From BM707 sp041592975 (lineage in GTDB: Bacteria > Desulfobacterota > Desulfuromonadia > Desulfuromonadales > UBA2294), in the NCBI GenBank assembly GCA_041592975.1, contig JBFHOZ010000116.1, forward strand, positions 1-7,427: a stretch of 7,427 bases of DNA, in the 5' to 3' direction. The translations under genes and the position numbers were made by a program. Positions 1-7,332 of this stretch are shown piece after piece; the first letter of the stretch is position 1, and every line of letters begins with the position of its first letter. The notes under the pieces were generated by a model. That model saw only the letters and a program-made list of their open reading frames with translations. It ran no database searches and had not been told where the DNA came from.

Positions 1-2677
1 AAAGCTCTCCTACCATGTCACCATTCCGCAGATCCGGATGGCGATCCAGCGCTCCAACAACGATGTCGGCGGCCGGCTGGTGGAAATGGCCGAGACGGAG
101 TACATGGTGCGGGGGCTCGGCTACATCCAGTCGATCGCCGATTTGGAGAACGTCGTGGTCGGTTCGGATCGGCGCGGCACCCCGATCCTGGTCCGCGACC
201 TGGCGAAGGTGTCGATCGGTCCCGAACTCCGTCGCGGTGCCGCCGAGCTCGATGGCCGCGGCGAAGCGGTCGGCGGCATCGTCGTCATGCGCTTCGGCGA
301 AAACGCCCTGGAGACGATCGACCGGGTCAAGCGCAAGCTTGGAGAGCTCGAGGCCGGCCTCCCGGAAGGGGTGACGATCAAGGCGGTGTACGACCGCTCG
401 GGGCTGATCGAGCGGGCCATCGACACGCTCAAGGAGAAGCTGATCGAGGAGAGCATCGTCGTCGCCCTGGTGACCGCCCTGTTCCTCTTCCATTTCCGCA
501 GCGCCCTGGTCGCCATTATCACCCTGCCGATCGCCATCCTGGTCGCCTTCATCATCATGCACCTGCAGGGGATCAACGCCAACATCATGAGCCTTGGCGG
601 CATCGCCATCGCCATCGGCGCTATGATCGATGCGGCGATCATCATGATCGAGAACGCCCACAAGCATATCGAGGAGTACGGCGGGAAGAAGCCGCACTGG
701 CAGATCATCGCCGAGTCGGCCAGGGAGGTCGGGCCGGCGCTCTTCTTCTCGCTGCTGGTCATCACCGTCTCCTTCTTCCCGGTTTTCGTCCACGGCGAGC
801 AGTCGGGGCGGCTGTTCAAGCCGCTGGCGTACACCAAGACCTACGCCATGGCGGCCGCGGCGCTGCTGTCGATCACCCTGGTGCCGGTGCTGATGGGGTG
901 GTTCATCCGCGGCCGGATTCCGAAAGAGGAGGCGAATCCGATCAACCGCTTCCTGATCCGGCTCTATCACCCGCTGGTCGACTTCGTCCTGAGGTGGCGC
1001 TGGGGGGTGATCGTCGTCGCCCTGCTGCTGGTGGCTTCCATCGCCTTCCCGATCAAGAAGATGGGGTCGGAATTCATGCCGCCGCTCTGGGAGGGGGATC
1101 TGCTCTACATGCCGACGACCCTGCCGGGGATCTCCATCACCAAGGCGAAGGAGGTGCTGCAGCAGACCGACCGGATCATCGCCAGCTTTCCCGAGGTGGA
1201 ACGCGTGTTCGGCAAGATCGGGCGGTCCGAGTCGGCGACCGACCCGGCGCCGCTGTCGATGCTCGAGACGACCATCATGCTCAGGGACGAGAGCGCCTGG
1301 CGCAGCGTCCGGGTCGAACGCTTCCATTCCGACTGGCCCGACTGGATCAGCACCCCGCTCGGCCTGGTCTGGCCCGAGGAGCGAACCATCACCAAGGAAG
1401 AGCTGATCGACGAACTCAACAACGCCATCAAGTTCCCCGGCCTGACCAACGCCTGGACCATGCCGATCAAGACCCGCATCGACATGCTCTCGACCGGGAT
1501 AAGGACCCCGGTCGGCATCAAGATCATGGGGGACGACCTCGAGACCCTCAGCCGGCTCGGCGAGCAGGTCGAGGCGGTCGTGCGCGCCGTCCCCGGCACC
1601 CTGACCGCTTTCTCCGAGCGGGTGGTCGGCGGCTACTACCTCGACTACGACATCGACCGGGCGGCGGCCGCCCGCTACGGGCTGACGGTCGGCGACGTGC
1701 AGGACATCATCATGTCGGCGGTCGGCGGTATGAACGTCACCCAGACCGTCGAGGGGCTCGAGCGCTACCCGGTCAACATCCGCTACCAGCGCGATTTCCG
1801 TGACGACATCCCGTCGCTCGAGCGGGTACTGGTTCCGCTGCCGGACGGCCGACACATCCCGATCTCCCAGGTGGCGACCGTTGTTTTGCGCAGCGGGCCG
1901 CCGATGATCAAGAGCGAAAACGCCCGCCAGACCGCCTGGGTCTACGTCGACCTGTGCGGCATCGACGTGGGAACCTATGTCGACAATGCTCGCCGCGCCG
2001 TGGAGCAGAACGTCAGCCTGCCGGAGGGGTACAACATCATCTGGAGCGGCCAGTACGAATACATGGAGGGGCTCAGGAAGAAGATGATGCTGGCGATCCC
2101 GCTGACCCTGATGATCGTCTTCATCATCATCTATATCAATACCAAGTCGATGATCCGCACCGGCATCGTTCTGCTCGCCGTACCGTTCTCGCTGGTCGGC
2201 TGCTTCTGGCTCCTCTACGTCCTCGGCTACCACTGGTCGGCCGCCGTCGCCGTCGGCATCATCGCCCTGGCCGGCCTCGACGCCGAAACCGGCGTGGTCA
2301 TGCTGCTCTACCTCGACCTGGCCCACAAGCGGTTCAGCGAGAAGGGGCGGATGCTGACCTGCGGCGATCTGAAGCAGGCGATCCATTACGGCGCAGTCAG
2401 GCGTATCCGGCCGAAGATCATGACCATCTCGGTGATCATCGCCGGTCTGCTGCCGATCATGTGGAGTCACGGTACCGGCGCCGACACCATGAAACGCATT
2501 GCCGCCCCGATGGTCGGGGGGGTGGTCACCTCGGGGATCATGGAACTGCTCGTGTACCCGGTGATCTTCTATATCTGGAAAAGCAGAGAACTGCAACCGA
2601 CCCTCGATGTCACCGATACGCGCGATATCGAGGAAACCGAATCACATCAAGAGCTAGAGAGAGGAGACGAACGATGA
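1..2677 (+). CDS. cusA: CusA-like Cu(I)/Ag(I) efflux RND transporter, inner-membrane pump subunit (5' end outside window)
   Basis: This is the proton-driven inner-membrane pump of a tripartite Cus-type system that exports Cu(I)/Ag(I) from periplasm and cytoplasm. The reading frame is open from base 2, so the ATG at 38 is internal. Aligned by eye to E. coli CusA (1047 aa), about 195 N-terminal residues are missing. Six hydrophobic helices lie at about 440-1070 and five at about 2080-2580, flanking the second large periplasmic loop. Counterparts of the CusA metal-site methionines M573, M623 and M672 are the codons at 1109, 1259 and 1484. Counterparts of the membrane methionines M391, M403, M410, M486, M501 and M1009 are at 587, 623, 644, 848, 893 and 2489. 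The proton-relay residues D405, E939 and K984 correspond to 629, 2285 and 2414. A stretch of about 26 extra residues follows the M623 equivalent (about 1301-1390). The gene overlaps the next by 4 bp. Family assignment is very secure; metal specificity is inferred from the conserved residues. Confidence 0.96.
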   Translation, partial: KLSYHVTIPQIRMAIQRSNNDVGGRLVEMAETEYMVRGLGYIQSIADLENVVVGSDRRGTPILVRDLAKVSIGPELRRGAAELDGRGEAVGGIVVMRFGENALETIDRVKRKLGELEAGLPEGVTIKAVYDRSGLIERAIDTLKEKLIEESIVVALVTALFLFHFRSALVAIITLPIAILVAFIIMHLQGINANIMSLGGIAIAIGAMIDAAIIMIENAHKHIEEYGGKKPHWQIIAESAREVGPALFFSLLVITVSFFPVFVHGEQSGRLFKPLAYTKTYAMAAAALLSITLVPVLMGWFIRGRIPKEEANPINRFLIRLYHPLVDFVLRWRWGVIVVALLLVASIAFPIKKMGSEFMPPLWEGDLLYMPTTLPGISITKAKEVLQQTDRIIASFPEVERVFGKIGRSESATDPAPLSMLETTIMLRDESAWRSVRVERFHSDWPDWISTPLGLVWPEERTITKEELIDELNNAIKFPGLTNAWTMPIKTRIDMLSTGIRTPVGIKIMGDDLETLSRLGEQVEAVVRAVPGTLTAFSERVVGGYYLDYDIDRAAAARYGLTVGDVQDIIMSAVGGMNVTQTVEGLERYPVNIRYQRDFRDDIPSLERVLVPLPDGRHIPISQVATVVLRSGPPMIKSENARQTAWVYVDLCGIDVGTYVDNARRAVEQNVSLPEGYNIIWSGQYEYMEGLRKKMMLAIPLTLMIVFIIIYINTKSMIRTGIVLLAVPFSLVGCFWLLYVLGYHWSAAVAVGIIALAGLDAETGVVMLLYLDLAHKRFSEKGRMLTCGDLKQAIHYGAVRRIRPKIMTISVIIAGLLPIMWSHGTGADTMKRIAAPMVGGVVTSGIMELLVYPVIFYIWKSRELQPTLDVTDTRDIEETESHQELERGDER
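2662..2666 (+). promoter_or_regulatory. Ribosome binding site of the His/Met-rich protein gene
   Basis: AGGAG lies 7 nt before the ATG at 2674, inside the last codons of the pump gene. The start codon overlaps the pump stop codon as ATGA (2674-2677). This fixes the start at 2674 and rejects the much longer open frame that continues upstream. The arrangement suggests translational coupling. Confidence 0.8.
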
Positions 2678-3231
2678 GTAAATCAGCTGTAGGACTGATG
2701 ATGGCCGCCCTGCTGGTGGTGCCGTCCGGACTGATGGCGATGAGCCACGAGAAACACGACATGCACAAGGGGCATGACATGCATGGCGAGAAGATGAACC
2801 ATTCCGATGGGCACAAGATGGATCATGGCAAGATGGACCACAAGGGGATGGGCCATGACGGCATGGAAATGCATGGTGACATGGTGATGCTGGGTTCCGA
2901 AGTCAAGAAAGGCGTCAAGGCGCGGGTCCACATCAAGGATGTCAGCGAGGCGATGGCCAAGATGAACATGGAGCAGACCCACCATCTGATGGTCAGCTTC
3001 GTCAAGGACAACAACGGAGCAGAAGGGATGGCGATCGAGAAGGGGACGGTCGCGGTGAAAGTCGAGAGCCCTTCGGGCGCCAAGAGCGACCCGATCGAGA
3101 TGATCGGCATGGAGGGGCACTTCGGCGCCGACCTGGCGTTGAAGGAAAAAGGGATGTACCATTTCAAAATCGGTACGAAGCTCGAAGACGGCGTGAAGCG
3201 ACAGTACCACTTTCATACCGAATTGAAATAG
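2674..3231 (+). CDS. Secreted His/Met-rich metal-binding protein, probable periplasmic copper/silver partner of CusA
   Basis: The protein has 185 residues. Residues 1-22 form a classical signal peptide: a Lys near the N-terminus, a hydrophobic core, and a likely cut after GLMA. Residues 23-72 contain 11 His and 11 Met among 50 residues, mixed with Asp, Lys and Gly in HDMH- and KMDH-like units, the composition of a disordered Cu/Ag-binding tail. Residues 73-185 look like a compact beta domain. It has an EAMAKMNM segment (94, 97 and 99 are Met), a His pair at 103-104, and a GMEGHFGA motif near 145-152 that recalls YtkA/FixH-like Ig folds. That fold call is a weak resemblance only. ATGA overlap with the CusA-like gene and its last place in the operon suggest that it binds, stores or delivers periplasmic metal to the pump, in the place of a CusF-type chaperone. 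It shows no clear CusF, CopK or heavy-metal-associated domain. The function is inferred from composition and context. Confidence 0.85.
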   Translation: MSKSAVGLMMAALLVVPSGLMAMSHEKHDMHKGHDMHGEKMNHSDGHKMDHGKMDHKGMGHDGMEMHGDMVMLGSEVKKGVKARVHIKDVSEAMAKMNMEQTHHLMVSFVKDNNGAEGMAIEKGTVAVKVESPSGAKSDPIEMIGMEGHFGADLALKEKGMYHFKIGTKLEDGVKRQYHFHTELK

Positions 3232-3256
3232 TTAGTCACTAACGTAACCGCAGGAC

Positions 3257-3291
3257 ACAGGAAAGGCTGCCGATTCGGCAGCCTTTCCTGT
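3257..3291. terminator. Bidirectional terminator between convergent genes
   Basis: A perfect inverted repeat has 17-nt arms at 3257-3273 and 3275-3291, separated by one base. In RNA this would give a stem of 15-16 bp with a 3-5 nt loop. It starts 26 nt after the plus-strand stop codon and ends 10 nt from the minus-strand stop codon. No strong T-run follows on either side (plus strand continues CTTCAGCTTCTC), so termination strength is uncertain. Position and symmetry fit a shared terminator. Confidence 0.75.
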
Positions 3292-3301
3292 CTTCAGCTT
3301 C

Positions 3302-5395
3302 TCACGATTCGATCTGTCTCGCTTCCTCGGCAGCCTGCTGCTGGAGGAACTCGGTCATCTCGGCGGCGGTCGCCGGCCGGTTGAAGTGGAACCCCTGGAT
3401 GAAGTCGCAGCCGTGCACCTTGAGGAAGCTGCGCTGGCGCCCGGTCTCGACCCCCTCGGCGACGACCTTCAGGCCGAGGTTGTGGGCGGTGGCGATGATC
3501 GAACGGATGATCGCCGTATCCTTCGAGTCGTTGGTGATTTCGTGGGTGAAGGTGTGGTCGATGTTCAGTTTGCTCAGCGGCAGATGCTGCAGCTGGGCGA
3601 GGGAGGAGAAGCCGGAGCCGAAGCTGTCGATGGCGATATTGACGCCGAGGCCGGCGAGGTCGTTGAGAACCGACTGGACCTGTTCGAAATCGCCCCTGAC
3701 CGACCCCTCGGTGATCTCCAGTTGGAGCAGCTGCGGGTCGAGATCGGCCTCCTCGAGCGCCTCGCGGACGGTGTCGACGAGGTCGAGCTGAACGAGCTGG
3801 CGCTGCGAGACGTTGACCGATACCAGGATTGGCGGCAGCCCCATGTCGAGCCAGGTCCGGTTCTGCCGGCAGGCGGTCCGGATGACCCATTCGCCGATCG
3901 GCACGATCAGACCGGTTTCCTCGGCGATGTCGAGGAAACCGTCCGGCGTCGTCAGCCCCTTGTCCGGGTGCCGCCAGCGCAGCAACGCCTCGACCGCGCA
4001 GACCTGTCCGGTTTCGAGGTGAACCTGTTCCTGGAACATTAGTTCGAATCGATCCTTGTCGATCGCCTGCCGGAGGCCGGACTCGATCTCGAGGCGGCGC
4101 AACAGCTTCCGGTTCATCTCGTCGGAGAAGAACTGGTAGGCGTTGCGGCCGAGGTCCTTCGCCTGGTACATCGCCAGATCAGCGTTGCGGATCAGGGTCT
4201 CCTCGTCTTCGCCGTCATCGGGGAACAGGGAGATGCCGATGCTGGTCGAGGTGAAAATTTCCCGGTCCTTGATCTTGAACGGCTGCGTCAGCGAGGTAAG
4301 GACCTTGCGCGCCAGGTTGGAGACGTCGCTGATCCTCTTGATGTTCGGCAGCAGGACGACGAACTCGTCGCCGCCGAGGCGGGCGACGGTGTCGGTCTTG
4401 CGCATGCAGTTGACCAGCCGCTCCGACACCGCCTTGAGCAGCTCGTCGCCGGCCGAGTGGCCGAGGCTGTCGTTGATCAGCTTGAAGTGGTCGAGATCGA
4501 GGAACATGACTGCCAGGCTCTCCTTCTCCCGGCGGGCCCAGTCGAGGGCATAGTCGAGCCTGTTCCTCAGCAGCAGGCGGTTCGGCAGCCCGGTCAGGTT
4601 GTCGTAGTAGGCGAGCTTCTCGATCTCCTTCTCCGCCTGCTTGAGCTCTGTGATCGGCGCATGGGTGATGACGACGCGTTGCTGTCCGGTGCCGGTAAAA
4701 CGGCTGATGCGGGCGAGAAACCACTGGACCTTGTGGTCGATCGCGCAGGGGAATTCCAGTGAGAACTCGACCATGGTTCCGTCGAGAACGGCGCGGATGC
4801 CGCGGCTGATCGCCTCGATCTCGTTCCCCCCCCCGGTTCCGGCCTGCTGGCAGAGCTCGAGGTAGTTGTCCCCCTCGAGGGAACGGTGCGGGACCTGATA
4901 GTTCATGCGCGCGAATTCCCGCCAGGCCTTGTTGACCGTCAGGATCTTCCCGGAGCGGTCGAGAATGGCGATGTGCTCCGGCAGGGCATCGAGTATCTCG
5001 CGGGAAAACCTCTCCCCTTCAAACAGCGGTCGGACATTCGCCTTTTTCGCCGAGCGATCCTGCCAGTACTGCAGCAGGTAGGGGGTGCCGTCCAATCCCG
5101 GGATCTGCAGGTGATGGACATCGTAGTCGGTCGTCAGCGGGCACTTCTGGCGGATGGACGGTTTCCCACCGGCCAATACCTCTTCGGCCGGGCAGGTGTC
5201 GCAGGGGGTGTTGCGGTTGAAAACCGCGAGGTGGCAGGTCTTGCCGATCGCCTCGCTGAACAGCCGGGCGAAGGCCGGGTTGGTGTAACGCAGGATCAGC
5301 GATTGATCGACCAGGCAGATCGGCTCGGGGATGCTGTCGAATGCCCTGAACAGGGTCTCCTGACCATCGATGATCTTTTTGTTGACCAGGTGCAT
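3302..5395 (-). CDS. PAS-PAS-GGDEF-EAL cyclic-di-GMP signalling protein with degenerate EAL site
   Basis: This 697-residue protein has no signal peptide or membrane segment, so it is probably cytosolic. The first PAS-like domain (about 12-112) carries Cys 65 and Cys 68 in a CDTCP motif plus Cys 54 and Cys 85. The second PAS domain is at about 130-250. The GGDEF domain (about 258-425) has the DNLTGLPNR start, GGDEF at 341-345 and an RKTD inhibitory site at 332-335 at the canonical 5-residue spacing, so diguanylate cyclase activity is expected. The EAL domain (about 435-685) keeps E469 of EAL, N528, E560, E563, E647, E650 and Q667. However, the usual DDFG is DSFG (S591), and the Lys of the usual LKIDRSF motif is Asn (N611). 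Phosphodiesterase activity is therefore doubtful. The start at 5395 is supported by a strong ribosome binding site. Neighbours give no clue to the input signal or output target. Confidence 0.95.
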   Translation of the reverse strand: MHLVNKKIIDGQETLFRAFDSIPEPICLVDQSLILRYTNPAFARLFSEAIGKTCHLAVFNRNTPCDTCPAEEVLAGGKPSIRQKCPLTTDYDVHHLQIPGLDGTPYLLQYWQDRSAKKANVRPLFEGERFSREILDALPEHIAILDRSGKILTVNKAWREFARMNYQVPHRSLEGDNYLELCQQAGTGGGNEIEAISRGIRAVLDGTMVEFSLEFPCAIDHKVQWFLARISRFTGTGQQRVVITHAPITELKQAEKEIEKLAYYDNLTGLPNRLLLRNRLDYALDWARREKESLAVMFLDLDHFKLINDSLGHSAGDELLKAVSERLVNCMRKTDTVARLGGDEFVVLLPNIKRISDVSNLARKVLTSLTQPFKIKDREIFTSTSIGISLFPDDGEDEETLIRNADLAMYQAKDLGRNAYQFFSDEMNRKLLRRLEIESGLRQAIDKDRFELMFQEQVHLETGQVCAVEALLRWRHPDKGLTTPDGFLDIAEETGLIVPIGEWVIRTACRQNRTWLDMGLPPILVSVNVSQRQLVQLDLVDTVREALEEADLDPQLLQLEITEGSVRGDFEQVQSVLNDLAGLGVNIAIDSFGSGFSSLAQLQHLPLSKLNIDHTFTHEITNDSKDTAIIRSIIATAHNLGLKVVAEGVETGRQRSFLKVHGCDFIQGFHFNRPATAAEMTEFLQQQAAEEARQIES

Positions 5396-5399
5396 CCAT

Positions 5400-5406
5400 C
5401 CCCCTT
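5400..5406 (-). promoter_or_regulatory. Ribosome binding site of the GGDEF-EAL gene
   Basis: On the minus strand the sequence reads AAGGGGG, then ATGG, then the ATG at 5395-5393. The purine tract is 4-6 nt from the start codon, depending on how the pairing is set. It supports this ATG over the out-of-frame ATG at 5399. Confidence 0.7.
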
Positions 5407-5480
5407 GATCGGGAGCCGGGTCCAGCCGAGGACGGTTTGTGCGCGATTGATGCGGGTGGAAAAGCCAGCGCTGACATAGA

Positions 5481-5508
5481 ATTATACTTCATACTGCGAA
5501 TTTTGCAA
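5481..5508 (-). promoter_or_regulatory. Sigma-70-type promoter of the GGDEF-EAL gene
   Basis: On the minus strand, TTGCAA (5508-5503) is followed by a 16-nt spacer and TATAAT (5486-5481), a perfect -10 box. The same site read as TTTGCA has a 17-nt spacer. Transcription would start near 5474, leaving a leader of about 80 nt before the ATG. The A/T-rich patch stands out from the GC-rich surroundings. The -35 box lies within a 10-bp palindrome, TTTTGCAAAA (5501-5510), which might be an operator. The promoter makes the gene independent of the upstream permease gene. Confidence 0.75.
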
Positions 5509-5518
5509 AAAGGGATGT

Positions 5519-7291
5519 TCAGAACGGGAAGACCACCGGAATCAGCAGGGAGGCGACGACCCAGATCAGCAGGTTCAGCGGCGTGCCGACAATGAGATAG
5601 TCGGAGAAGCGGTACCCTCCCGGCCCCATCACCAGGGCGTTCGACTGGTGGCTGATCGGCGTCATGAAACAGGACGAGGCGGCGATGGCGACGGCCATGA
5701 AGAACGGCTTGGGGCTGACGGCCAGGTCGACGGCGGTGTTGTAGGCGATCGGCGCGATCAGGACGGCCGCCGCCGCGTGGCTCATGACCTCGGTCAGGGC
5801 GAAGGTCATCAGGAAGACCGCCGCCAGCACCGCCCACGGCCCGAACGGACCGACGGTCCGGATGATCTGCTCGGCCAAAAAGTGGGCGGCGCCGCTTTTT
5901 TCCATGGCGATGCCGAGCGGTAGCGTCCCGGCGATGAGTACCAGGATCTCCCAGTTCACCGTCTTGTAGATTTCTCGGGTGCGCAGGCAGCGGCAGAGGA
6001 TCATCAACAGGGCGCCGAGGCTCGCCGACAGCATGATCGGCAGGATGCCGGCGGCGGCCATCGCGATGACGCCGACAAGGATCACGATCGCCACCGGCGC
6101 CTTCTCCGGGCGATAGGTCGCCGGGTTGACATCCCCCATCAGGAGGAAACCGTGGTTGCTGCCGATGTGGGCGGCATTCTCCCTCGGCCCCTGCAGCAGC
6201 AGGACGTCGCCGAACTGCAGGATGACGTGATCGACCTTGCGGACCACCGGCGCCCCCTTGCGCCAGATGGCGAGAACCGTCATCCCGTAGGTGTCGGCGA
6301 AGTGGACCTCGCGCAGGGTCTTGCCGGCCACCTCGCTGTTGGGAGAGAGGGCGGCCTCGATGACGATCATCGACGAATCCCTGGTCTCGCGGTCGGCGGG
6401 ATTGTCCACCTCCGGGACGATGGAAAGGCCCCTGCCGCCGCGCGCCTTGAGGATCGCTTCCGGGTCCCCCTCGAGAAACAGCATGTCGCCGGCGTAGATT
6501 TTGCGGTTGCGGTGCGGGAAGGGGTACTTTCTGCGCCCGCGCAGGATGGCGCGGATATCCAGGCCGTACTTCTCCTTCAGCCCGCACTGGCTGATCCGCT
6601 TCCCGTCGAGAGGGGATCCTTCGACAATGACCGCCTGGGTGATGTATTCCTTAACCTGGTAGGCCTCGGTCAGCGTTCCCGACTTGCGATTCGGGAGGAG
6701 AAAACGGCCGACGAACCCCATGTAGATGACGCCGGTGGCGAGGATGACCAGGCCGACCGGGGTGAAGTCGAACATCGAGAAGCTCTCGCCGGAGTATTCG
6801 GTCAGCAGGGCGTTCATCAGGATGTTGGGGGGGGTGCCGATCAGGGTGCAGACCCCGCCCATCAGGGAGCCGAAGGCGAGCGGGATCAGCAGCTTGGAGG
6901 GGCTGATCCCGCTGCGCTGCCCCATCGAGACGACGAGCGGCATCATCATGGCGGCGGTTCCGATGTTGTTGATAAAAGCCGAGAAAAAGGCGGCCGACAG
7001 CATGATGGCGATGATCATGCGTTGTTCGCTCTTGCCGGAATAGTGGAGCAGCTTCTCGCCCAGAGGTCCCAGGGCACCGGTGTTGGTCAGTCCCGAACTG
7101 ATGATGAACATGGCGGCGACGGTGATCACCGCCGGGTTGCTGAACCCGGAAAAGGCCTCCTCGACAGAGACGAGGCCGGTCAGGGCCAGGAGCAGCAGGA
7201 CCATCATGCTGACCAGGTCCATGCGGATCAGTTCGGTGGCGAAGAGGATGACGGCGGCCAGCAGGATCAGGAGTACGAGAGTGATTTCCAT
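5519..7291 (-). CDS. SLC13/DASS-family anion permease with two TrkA_C (RCK_C) domains
   Basis: This 590-residue inner-membrane protein belongs to the group of SLC13 permeases (as in E. coli YfbS and algal SLT sulfate transporters) that carry two cytosolic RCK_C domains. Hydrophobic helices fill residues 1-200 and 398-590. Two soluble TrkA_C-like domains lie between them, at about 215-295 and 307-385; each ends in a GD-(M/V)-L-x-L-(E/Q)-G motif. The first transporter half has NNIGTAAMMMP (108-118) and IGTPPN (151-156). The second has TEVMSHAAAAVLIAP (500-514), PISHQSN (545-551) and a GPGGYRFSDY segment (556-565). Relatives move sulfate, phosphate or dicarboxylates, usually with sodium; the substrate cannot be read from the sequence. 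In the second half, His505-Ala506 replace the Asn pair or Asn-Thr common in this motif. The start at 7291 gives a normal N-terminus, but its ribosome binding site is weak (GGAA about 9 nt upstream). The next gene downstream has its own promoter. Confidence 0.93.
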   Translation of the reverse strand: MEITLVLLILLAAVILFATELIRMDLVSMMVLLLLALTGLVSVEEAFSGFSNPAVITVAAMFIISSGLTNTGALGPLGEKLLHYSGKSEQRMIIAIMLSAAFFSAFINNIGTAAMMMPLVVSMGQRSGISPSKLLIPLAFGSLMGGVCTLIGTPPNILMNALLTEYSGESFSMFDFTPVGLVILATGVIYMGFVGRFLLPNRKSGTLTEAYQVKEYITQAVIVEGSPLDGKRISQCGLKEKYGLDIRAILRGRRKYPFPHRNRKIYAGDMLFLEGDPEAILKARGGRGLSIVPEVDNPADRETRDSSMIVIEAALSPNSEVAGKTLREVHFADTYGMTVLAIWRKGAPVVRKVDHVILQFGDVLLLQGPRENAAHIGSNHGFLLMGDVNPATYRPEKAPVAIVILVGVIAMAAAGILPIMLSASLGALLMILCRCLRTREIYKTVNWEILVLIAGTLPLGIAMEKSGAAHFLAEQIIRTVGPFGPWAVLAAVFLMTFALTEVMSHAAAAVLIAPIAYNTAVDLAVSPKPFFMAVAIAASSCFMTPISHQSNALVMGPGGYRFSDYLIVGTPLNLLIWVVASLLIPVVFPF

Positions 7292-7332
7292 GCCTTAGGT
7301 TCCATTGAATGACGATTTCATGACCTACAGTC

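Noticed and set aside
898..1803. Open frame of 301 codons overlapping the pump gene on the same strand
   Set aside because: It is a frame-shifted shadow rich in Arg, Gly, Pro and Asp, with no family resemblance, while the pump frame is unmistakable.
1954..2673. Upstream in-frame extension of the His/Met-rich protein
   Set aside because: The extension overlaps the CusA-like gene in another frame and is Arg-rich nonsense. The ribosome binding site, signal peptide and ATGA overlap place the start at 2674.
5396..5474. Possible c-di-GMP (GEMM) riboswitch in the leader of the GGDEF-EAL gene
   Set aside because: The leader contains a GCACAAACC stretch faintly like a GEMM segment, but I see no matching tetraloop, receptor or paired stems, and the leader is short for a full riboswitch plus expression platform.
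6152..7312. Long plus-strand open frame (386 codons) opposite the permease gene
   Set aside because: It is an antisense shadow of a clear SLC13 gene in GC-rich DNA; its translation is dominated by Asp, Gly, Arg and Val with no recognisable domain.
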